The translations under genes and the position numbers were made by a program. From the NCBI GenBank assembly GCA_018399655.1, contig JAGYNS010000002.1, forward strand, positions 1 to 40,447: 40,447 bases of DNA, read 5' to 3'. How positions within the stretch are numbered: position 1 is the stretch's first letter; every line of letters starts with the position of its first letter. Positions 31,171 to 40,447 of the stretch are shown piece after piece. Origin of the DNA: Campylobacterales bacterium (GTDB lineage: Bacteria; Campylobacterota; Campylobacteria; Campylobacterales; Arcobacteraceae). Below the pieces are notes generated by a model. That model saw only the letters and a program-made list of their open reading frames with translations, did not search any database and was not told where the DNA came from.

Positions 31171-32052
31171 TTAATTATACTTTTTTACAATTGTGTTATA
31201 GAGTTTATGATATTGCAGTGGGTCAACTGTAGTATTATAAAGTCGCATAGCGTAGTGTAGATGGGGACCTGTTACCCGTCCTGTATCTCCTGATTTTGCT
31301 ATGAGTTGACCTTTGTTTACTATATCTCCCTCTTTGACCAATGATTCGCTCAAATGACTATAATAGCTATAAGCCCCTCTTCCATGATCTATATAAATAA
31401 CCCTACCTAGATAAAATCGATCCATCACAAGAGCCACTTTCCCATAATTTGAAGCAAATATATCATCTCCAATAGCTGCTCTAAAATCTGTCCCTGTATG
31501 GTAGCTTTTTGCAACACCGTTATAAACTCTAGCATTTCCAAATGCACTCGTGATCTTACTCTCCATTGGGTTTTGAAAAAAACTACTTTGTGTAAGATCG
31601 TGTGGATAGACTTGAGAGTATACTTTTGAATACACCTTTGAATACTCTTTTTTTGCTCTTTGTTTATTTTTCGTTGAAAGGGTCACTTTCCCTCTTGGAA
31701 CTTTGATAATCTCATTTTGTTTATACTGCCCATCAACCACCTCTATAAAATCTTTTTGTTGCTCTATCTCTGTATTTTTTAAATAGGTAACCACCACATC
31801 ATATTTTTTTAAAGGGGTATGATAGTCCACTGGTAAAAAAACCACATATTGAGTTATATCCCCACCTATAGTAAACATCTGGTAGGTTTTGTCTAAAAAG
31901 ATCGCATTGGGAGCTTGTGACATAGGGGCATCACTTTGAAAAACAACCGCAAAAGAGGTGCCATGCTTGACTTGTTTGTGAGAAAGTTCAATGGTTACTT
32001 GAGCAAAACAAAAACTAACAAAGAGGAGTAAGGGAAGAACTATTTTTTTCAT
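31171..32052 (-). CDS. M23 family metallopeptidase (LytM-type), secreted
   Basis: Signal-like MKKIVLPLLLFVSFCFAQ; SYHTGTDFRAAIGDDIFASNYGKVALV, GDTGRVTGPHLHYAMRL. Start moved from 32082 (TTG inside the palindrome) to MKKIV. Confidence 0.9.
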   Translation of the reverse strand: MKKIVLPLLLFVSFCFAQVTIELSHKQVKHGTSFAVVFQSDAPMSQAPNAIFLDKTYQMFTIGGDITQYVVFLPVDYHTPLKKYDVVVTYLKNTEIEQQKDFIEVVDGQYKQNEIIKVPRGKVTLSTKNKQRAKKEYSKVYSKVYSQVYPHDLTQSSFFQNPMESKITSAFGNARVYNGVAKSYHTGTDFRAAIGDDIFASNYGKVALVMDRFYLGRVIYIDHGRGAYSYYSHLSESLVKEGDIVNKGQLIAKSGDTGRVTGPHLHYAMRLYNTTVDPLQYHKLYNTIVKKYN

Positions 32053-32071
32053 AATCATATTTCTGTTATAT

Positions 32072-33759
<1,688 letters not shown>

Positions 33760-33823
33760 TTTTTTACCTTTTTTATTCAAAATTATTTTACCATAAGAAT
33801 ACTATAAAAATACTACTATAGAG

Positions 33824-34858
33824 TTACAATTTATATTTTACCATCTCAAGTACTTTTGAGGCATATCCCCACTCATTGTCATACCATATAACCAATTTAA
33901 TCATTTTGCCATGAACCACTTGAGTAAAACGGTGATCAATAATAGAGGTATACAAAGAGCTTTGAAAGTCACTTGATACCAATGGATCATAGCTATTGTA
34001 AACTATAGGAAAATGCTGTTCATTTTGTTGTTTTTCAAATAACTTTTCAACACTTTCTTGTGTAGTGCTTTTTTGTACACTTATTGCAATATTGATAGCC
34101 CCCACTGTTGCAGTAGGAACTCGAAAAGAGTTTGAGCTAATTGTGTTTTTATTGATTTGTGGCATCACCAAAGAGCAGGCATCTATAGTAGTTGTTTTAC
34201 TTGGTATAATATTTTGAGTGGCACTTCTTCCAAACTCAAAATTACACTCTATATCTCTATCGCTGCTGCCTATACATCCACTATCAAGGGTTTTTTGGTG
34301 ATTGAGCAAAGGATGAATAGTAGTAATATCTCCATACTCTATCCCATACTCTTGATCAATTGCATAAAGTACTGGTAAAAGTGCTGTTGCATTGCATGAA
34401 CTTGCAGCGATAATTTTATGACTAGGGGTAAGAAGCTCTTGCTCATTGACCCCTAAGATCACATTGCAATCTGCTTGCTTATTTGGATGGGTTAAAAAAA
34501 CTTTTTCAACAGCCATTGAGGCTAAAATATCTGTATCTATTTTTGCTCCACTTGCATCTATAAAAACATCCACTGCTAAAGAGTTTAAATCCAGCATTGA
34601 GAGATCTTTTGTGTGACTTACAAACACTTTATGCTCGCCACTTTGTAGATAGTCCCCCTCTACACTATATCGCTTTTCTAAGCTTCCGTAAGTTGAATCA
34701 TAGTTAATAGTATATGCGATATTTTTTTTATTTGGCTTTAGCTCATTGATCCAAACAACATTGAGCCTTGGATCTTTGAGAGCCAATCGGAAAAGAGATT
34801 TTCCAATTCGCCCCATCCCATTGATACAAATATTGATAGGGGTAAGGTTATTCTTCAA
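33824..34858 (-). CDS. Glyceraldehyde-3-phosphate dehydrogenase (divergent)
   Basis: 344 aa; [53 protein letters not shown]. Confidence 0.9.
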   Translation of the reverse strand: MKNNLTPINICINGMGRIGKSLFRLALKDPRLNVVWINELKPNKKNIAYTINYDSTYGSLEKRYSVEGDYLQSGEHKVFVSHTKDLSMLDLNSLAVDVFIDASGAKIDTDILASMAVEKVFLTHPNKQADCNVILGVNEQELLTPSHKIIAASSCNATALLPVLYAIDQEYGIEYGDITTIHPLLNHQKTLDSGCIGSSDRDIECNFEFGRSATQNIIPSKTTTIDACSLVMPQINKNTISSNSFRVPTATVGAINIAISVQKSTTQESVEKLFEKQQNEQHFPIVYNSYDPLVSSDFQSSLYTSIIDHRFTQVVHGKMIKLVIWYDNEWGYASKVLEMVKYKL

Positions 34859-36044
34859 TAATGAGTGCCTTTACCCCTGGAAGAATTTTCCCTTCGATAA
34901 GCTCTAAAGAAGCTCCACCACCAGTGGAGATAAATGTCATCTCTTCCTCATCTCCTGTTCTTCGTACAAGGTCTGCGGTATCTCCACCACCAACTACCGT
35001 TGTTGCATAAGAGTTTGCTACAGCGTGGGAGATTTTAAAACTTCCTTTGGCAAATTTATCCATCTCATACACCCCCATAGGTCCATTCCATAAAATAGTG
35101 TGAGCATCTTCTAGTGCTTGAGCAAAAAGTGTTGCACTTGCAGGTCCAATGTCTAATCCCATCCACCCTTTTGGTATCTCTTGAACGGTGGTAGGTTTTG
35201 CAAAAGCCTCTGCGTCAAATGTTTCTGCGGCAATAACATCCACAGGAAGATAAAGCTTCACCCCTAAACTTTTCGCTTTTTCCATAATATTTAAAGCATC
35301 TGGAATCAACTCATCTTCTACCAATGATTTACCAACATCATACCCCATCGCTTTTAAAAAGGTAAATGCCATACCTCCACCAATAATGATTTTATCTACT
35401 TTTGTAATAAGGTTGTGCAAAGCTTCAAGTTTTCCACTTACTTTGCTTCCACCTACAATACTGACAAAAGGTCTCTTTGGATTTTCTATAATGTGATAAA
35501 AAAACTTAATCTCTGAAGCCAATAAAAATCCAGCTGCTTTATGCTCTGCATCAAAATGTTGTGCAACCCCTTCAACTGAAGCATGGGCTCTATGAGATAC
35601 CCCAAAAGCATCATTGATATAAATATCAGCTAAACTTGCTAATGTTTGTGATAGTTCTGGATCATTCTTTGTCTCTCCTGGTTCAAAACGCATATTTTCT
35701 AAAAGCATAATCTCCCCACATGCAAGCTCTTTTGCCATCTGTATTGTTTCATCACATATAACATTTGGAGCTAACTTAATATCAGTTTTGAGCAAAGTAT
35801 GCAATCTTTTTGCCACAGGTTTCAATGAATATTTTTCTTCATAACCATTTTTAGGTCGCCCAAAATGACTTGCAATAATAATTGCACAATCATTATCTAT
35901 ACAATATCGTATAGTATTTAATGCACTTTTTATTCGTCTATCATCTGTAATATTTTGATACTCATCTACAGGGACATTAAAGTCACATCGTATAAATACT
36001 TTTTTACCACTAATATCTATATTTTTTATCTCTTGTAGTTTCAT
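34848..36044 (-). CDS. pgk: Phosphoglycerate kinase
   Basis: 398 aa; [53 protein letters not shown]. Confidence 0.97.
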   Translation of the reverse strand: MKLQEIKNIDISGKKVFIRCDFNVPVDEYQNITDDRRIKSALNTIRYCIDNDCAIIIASHFGRPKNGYEEKYSLKPVAKRLHTLLKTDIKLAPNVICDETIQMAKELACGEIMLLENMRFEPGETKNDPELSQTLASLADIYINDAFGVSHRAHASVEGVAQHFDAEHKAAGFLLASEIKFFYHIIENPKRPFVSIVGGSKVSGKLEALHNLITKVDKIIIGGGMAFTFLKAMGYDVGKSLVEDELIPDALNIMEKAKSLGVKLYLPVDVIAAETFDAEAFAKPTTVQEIPKGWMGLDIGPASATLFAQALEDAHTILWNGPMGVYEMDKFAKGSFKISHAVANSYATTVVGGGDTADLVRRTGDEEEMTFISTGGGASLELIEGKILPGVKALIIEE

Positions 36045-36281
36045 GAGGTTTTGTTTTGGTTGGATATTTTATCTAATGATTACTATAAAAACGGTTAAAG
36101 TTTTTTATTTTCTTAACAATTTTTTTAACCTAGTTTCAGATAGAATTCGTTTAATTGTACCAAAGTGAAGATATGATTTTGGTTAATTTCTAAAAAGGCA
36201 AAATTAAACAAAAATACGCTAAAGTACATTTCATTTTTCTTAACTAAATAAAATTTAAATTTATACTAATTGGAGCTTTTT

Positions 36282-38666
36282 ATGGCCATAATGATCACAA
36301 AACGAAATGGACGGCAAGAGGTCTTAGATATCACAAAAATTCAAAAGTACACACTCGCTGCAACTGAAGGGTTAGAGGGGGTGAGTCAAAGTGAACTTGA
36401 GATTGATGCACAGATAAAGTTTATAGATGGAATGAGTTCAAGCGATATCCAAGATGCTTTGATTAAAACTGCTGTTGAAAAGATAGATATTGATGTACCA
36501 AATTGGACCTATGCGGCTTCAAGACTTTTTCTTTTTGACCTTTATCACAAAGTAGGCAAAGCAACCCATGGGATCAAAGGGAAACCTTACGCACACCTCA
36601 AAGAGTATATAGGATATGGGCAAGAAGCAGGGCGTATCATCCCTGGACTTGAAGATGGCTATGATCTTGATGATCTTTCAGAGTATATTGATCCATATAG
36701 AGATTATCAATTTACCTATTTAGGGATGAAGACACTTTATGATAGATATTTATTAAAAAACAATAATAAAGAGCCAATAGAACTTCCTCAACAGATGTTT
36801 ATGGGTATTGCTATGTTTTTAGCACAAAATGAAAAAGATAAACAACAAAGAGCCAAAGAGTTTTATGATGTGATCTCAAAATTTGAAGTGATGCTCGCTA
36901 CTCCAACATTGAGTAATGCTAGAACCAATCGACACCAACTCTCAAGCTGTTATATAGGGAGCAGTCCTGATAATATCGAAGGGATTTTTGATGGGTATAA
37001 AGAGATGGCACTTTTATCTAAATTTGGTGGAGGAATAGGATGGGACTGGAATAGCATCCGAAGTCTTGGTGGATCTATCGATGGTCATAAAAATGCAGCT
37101 GGAGGAACAATCCCATTTTTAAAAATAACCAATGATATTGCCATTGCTGTGGATCAATTAGGTACTAGAAAAGGTGCCATTGCTGTGTATATGGAACCAT
37201 GGCATATGGATATAGAGGATTTTCTAGATCTAAAGAAAAATAGTGGAGAGGAGAGACGAAGAGCCCATGATCTTTTCCCAGCACTATGGATCAATGATCT
37301 TTTTATGGAAAGAGTTTTAGAAGATGCTCATTGGACCTTATTTGATCCTTTTGAGACTAAAGATTTAGCAGCACTTACAAAAGAGGCTTTTAAAAAACGG
37401 TATGAAGAGTATGAAAATGATCACTCTATAATAAAAGAGCAAATGCCTGCAAAAACGCTTTGGAAAAAGATACTTACATCTTATTTTGAATCAGGAAGTC
37501 CATTTTTATGCTTTAAAGATAATGCTAATACAGCAAATCCAAATGATCATACAGGATTTATAAGAAGTTCAAATTTATGCACAGAGATTTTTCAAAATAC
37601 CAATCCAAACCACTATAAAATTAAAATAGAGCTAGAAGATGGGGATATCCTTACATTTGAAGAGGATGATGAAGTCACTTTAGATAATGGAAGAGTAAAA
37701 AAAGCCAACAAAATAACCGCACTAGATAGACTTAATAACAAATCTATTTATATCGTTGAGAAAGAAAAAGTTGATGGGGATACAGCAGTTTGTAACTTAG
37801 CTTCCGTAAACTTAAGTAAGATCAATACCAAAGAGGATATAGAAAGGGTAGTACCAACAGCAGTTCGTATGCTTGATAATGTCATTGACCTTAATTTTTA
37901 CCCTTTACGAAAAGTAAAAGCAACCAATCTTAAAACAAGATCTATAGGTCTTGGGGTAATGGGTGAATCACAAATGGTAGCGGAGCATCAACTTGAGTGG
38001 GGAAGTAATGATCACTTGAAAAAAATCGATATGGTAATGGAAGCTATTAGTTATAATGCTATTAAAGCTTCTAGTGATCTTTCTGTGGAAAAAGGTCAGT
38101 ACCCACTTTTTGAAGGTTCTAAATGGTCACAAGGGGTTATGCCTATGGATCATGCACGACCAGCGGTAAATGCTTTGGTTGAGAAAGATCTTTTTGATAA
38201 AGGGTATGACTGGGATGGATTAAGAGAAAAAGTAAAAAAAGATGGGATGAGAAATGGTTACCTTATGGCTATCGCTCCTACAAGTTCTATCTCTATTTTA
38301 GTAGGTACAACTCAAGCTATTGAGCCTGTATACAAAAGAAAATGGTACGAGGAGAACTTAAGTGGTCAAATCCCTGTAGTTGTTCCAAATCTTAATGCTC
38401 AAACCTGGCAATACTATACTCCTGCATATGAGGTGGAACAAACTGATATCATTAAAGCTGCAGCTATTAGACAAAAATGGATCGATCAAGGGCAATCAAC
38501 CAATATATTTATGAGCTTAGATAAAGCAAGTGGGAAGTATCTTCATGAGATATACACCCTTGCTTGGAAGTTAGGACTAAAGTCAACTTATTATCTAAGA
38601 AGTCAATCTCCTGAAGCAGTAGCTGATGTAGCTGATAGAAGTATGGAGTGTGTTGGGTGTCAATAA
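36282..38666 (+). CDS. nrdA: Ribonucleoside-diphosphate reductase subunit alpha
   Basis: ORF 36270 starts at TTG; ATG at 36282 preferred. [71 protein letters not shown]-terminal ECVGCQ. Confidence 0.95.
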   Translation: MAIMITKRNGRQEVLDITKIQKYTLAATEGLEGVSQSELEIDAQIKFIDGMSSSDIQDALIKTAVEKIDIDVPNWTYAASRLFLFDLYHKVGKATHGIKGKPYAHLKEYIGYGQEAGRIIPGLEDGYDLDDLSEYIDPYRDYQFTYLGMKTLYDRYLLKNNNKEPIELPQQMFMGIAMFLAQNEKDKQQRAKEFYDVISKFEVMLATPTLSNARTNRHQLSSCYIGSSPDNIEGIFDGYKEMALLSKFGGGIGWDWNSIRSLGGSIDGHKNAAGGTIPFLKITNDIAIAVDQLGTRKGAIAVYMEPWHMDIEDFLDLKKNSGEERRRAHDLFPALWINDLFMERVLEDAHWTLFDPFETKDLAALTKEAFKKRYEEYENDHSIIKEQMPAKTLWKKILTSYFESGSPFLCFKDNANTANPNDHTGFIRSSNLCTEIFQNTNPNHYKIKIELEDGDILTFEEDDEVTLDNGRVKKANKITALDRLNNKSIYIVEKEKVDGDTAVCNLASVNLSKINTKEDIERVVPTAVRMLDNVIDLNFYPLRKVKATNLKTRSIGLGVMGESQMVAEHQLEWGSNDHLKKIDMVMEAISYNAIKASSDLSVEKGQYPLFEGSKWSQGVMPMDHARPAVNALVEKDLFDKGYDWDGLREKVKKDGMRNGYLMAIAPTSSISILVGTTQAIEPVYKRKWYEENLSGQIPVVVPNLNAQTWQYYTPAYEVEQTDIIKAAAIRQKWIDQGQSTNIFMSLDKASGKYLHEIYTLAWKLGLKSTYYLRSQSPEAVADVADRSMECVGCQ

Positions 38667-38732
38667 GATTACATAAAAAAGCTACAAACAAAACTATTAA
38701 TTAAATATACTAAAAATAAAAAAGAGTAGATA

Positions 38733-39752
38733 ATGGAAAGAAAAACTATATACAACCCAAGCTCAAGAGAAAATCTTAACGATAGAAGAACTTTTGGTGG
38801 AAATCCTGATGGGATGATAAACTTTACCAATGCAAAGTATGAATGGGCTTTGCGTCTATGGGATACTATGGAAGCAAACACTTGGTTTCCTAAAGAGGTA
38901 CAGATGACAGCTGATGCAAAAGACTATAAATATCTTACAACCTCAGAAAAAAGGATGTATGATTTGGTTCTTTCTCAGCTTATTTTTATGGATAGCTTAC
39001 AAACTAATAATTTAATGGACAATATCAATCCATATATTACCGCTCCTGAGATCAATGCTTGCCTTTCACGACAAAGTTATGAAGAGGCGAACCATAGTAA
39101 ATCGTATGCAGTGATGGTAGAATCCATTTCAGATAATACTGCTGAGATCTATGATATGTGGAAAAATGATCAAAAGCTACTAGAGAAAAACACATTTATT
39201 GCCAATACCTATAAAAATCTTGCAGGAAACATCACTGATAAAAAAATAGTCTTAGCGATGTTTGCCAACCAAATTCTTGAAGGACTTTATTTTTATGCTG
39301 GGTTTGCCGCGATGTATGCCCTTGGAAAATCTGGAAAGATGCTAGGGAGCTCTCAAATGATCAAATTTATCCAAAGAGATGAAGTGACCCATCTACTTTT
39401 ATTTCAAAATATGATCAATAGTACAAAAAAAGAGCGACCAGAACTTTTTACTAAGGAGCTAGAAGAAGAAGTTCGTACAATGTTCCGACAAGCGGTTGAT
39501 TTAGAAGCGAGTTGGGGGGATTATATAACTCAAGGGCAAATTTTAGGATTTACAAAAGATATTATTCGACAATATATAGAGTATCTAGCAGATAGAAGAC
39601 TTGAAGCAGTTGGGTATGAGCCAGAATATGGAGTGAAGCATCCAATACCATGGGTAGATGGATATAGTAGTTTTAATGATCAAAGAACCAATTTCTTTGA
39701 AGGGAATGTGATAAACTACTCCAAAGGGAGTATAGATTTTGACGACTTCTAA
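38733..39752 (+). CDS. nrdB: Ribonucleoside-diphosphate reductase subunit beta
   Basis: 339 aa; [37 protein letters not shown]. Confidence 0.95.
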   Translation: MERKTIYNPSSRENLNDRRTFGGNPDGMINFTNAKYEWALRLWDTMEANTWFPKEVQMTADAKDYKYLTTSEKRMYDLVLSQLIFMDSLQTNNLMDNINPYITAPEINACLSRQSYEEANHSKSYAVMVESISDNTAEIYDMWKNDQKLLEKNTFIANTYKNLAGNITDKKIVLAMFANQILEGLYFYAGFAAMYALGKSGKMLGSSQMIKFIQRDEVTHLLLFQNMINSTKKERPELFTKELEEEVRTMFRQAVDLEASWGDYITQGQILGFTKDIIRQYIEYLADRRLEAVGYEPEYGVKHPIPWVDGYSSFNDQRTNFFEGNVINYSKGSIDFDDF

Positions 39753-40447
39753 AAGTAGCCAAATATTACTTATAGAAAATGCGCTACAAAGCCTCAATAA
39801 ACATATTGCCGAAAAAGATGCAAATATAATTTCACTTGAGGATCAAATAGAAAAACTCAAAGAGACAATCACTACTTTAAAATATGAGTGTAAAGCAGCT
39901 ATCAATGAACAAGAGAAGTTTAGTGATAGAGTGGAGCACCTTGAAAAGACCAACTCTATTTTAAAACGAGACCTTAAGCAGAAAGATCAACAACTATTTG
40001 AAAAAATACAGCAGATCGACTCAATGAAAGTAAAAAATGAAGATTTTATGGATACCATTGAATCTAAAATGGAGCATGCAAAAAAACAATTGCAGGAGAG
40101 AGATACCATCATCTCTGAACTTCAAATGATCAATAAAGAGCTCAATAAAGAGAAAGAAGAGCTCAAAGAGCAATATGAAACCACTATTGTTACAGAGCAA
40201 CAAAAACTCAATAAAGAACTTAATAAACAGGTACAAAAACTTAAAGCCCAATACAAAGAGATAGAAGAGCAAAATAATTCTTTTAAAGAGGAAACCAAAG
40301 AGCAAAAAAAGATCATCTCAAAATTGGAAAAAAAACTGAAACAGTATGAGTTTAAAAGTTTTATAGATACAAAACACCAATTTGACTATGCAGATACCGA
40401 TATTACTCTTGATGAACCAAAAAATGGTCGCGCTCGGTGTCACGACA
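39739..40447 (+). CDS. Coiled-coil protein, truncated by the window end
   Basis: Open frame from TTG 39739 (overlapping the nrdB end) to the window edge: [51 protein letters not shown]...; heptad-rich Glu/Lys/Gln/Leu. Start codon uncertain. Confidence 0.65.
   Translation, partial: MTTSKSSQILLIENALQSLNKHIAEKDANIISLEDQIEKLKETITTLKYECKAAINEQEKFSDRVEHLEKTNSILKRDLKQKDQQLFEKIQQIDSMKVKNEDFMDTIESKMEHAKKQLQERDTIISELQMINKELNKEKEELKEQYETTIVTEQQKLNKELNKQVQKLKAQYKEIEEQNNSFKEETKEQKKIISKLEKKLKQYEFKSFIDTKHQFDYADTDITLDEPKNGRARCHD

Noticed and set aside
40021-40316. Minus-strand Leu/Phe-rich ORFs at the window end
   Set aside because: Mirror images of the Lys/Glu-rich coiled-coil frame on the plus strand; complementary codon artifact.

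Overview
AT-rich window that looks like Campylobacterota (Sulfurimonas/Sulfurovum-like), judged from gene content and protein motifs only. It contains: (1) a complete 14-gene complex I operon on the minus strand (nuoA-B-C-D-E'-F'-G1-G2-H-I-J-K-L-M-N, 571-18018) with a non-canonical electron-input module: a cysteine-free NuoE-like protein, a NuoF-tail/GltD fusion, and two NuoG paralogs, one of which has lost the N7 cluster ligands; (2) an SRP RNA gene (ffs) just downstream of nuoN that the ORF track cannot show; (3) a block of frameshifted but recognisable genes (miaA, a cyclic-nucleotide-binding-domain gene, mqnP/ubiA-like) at 18.1-20.5 kb; (4) dxs, a phosphoribosyltransferase, hisC, pheA and lysA, with the 5' end of lysA broken; (5) a degraded restriction-modification island (26.2-31.0 kb) built around a fused m5C + D12-class m6A DNA methyltransferase and an HNH-type endonuclease remnant; (6) an M23 peptidase gene and a 144-bp near-perfect palindromic, MITE/ERIC-like intergenic element; (7) fabI-tpiA-gap-pgk; (8) nrdA-nrdB; (9) a coiled-coil ORF running off the window. 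Most lesions in the two broken blocks that I could reconstruct are indels, often in homopolymers, so true gene decay and local sequencing or assembly error cannot be separated from the sequence alone.
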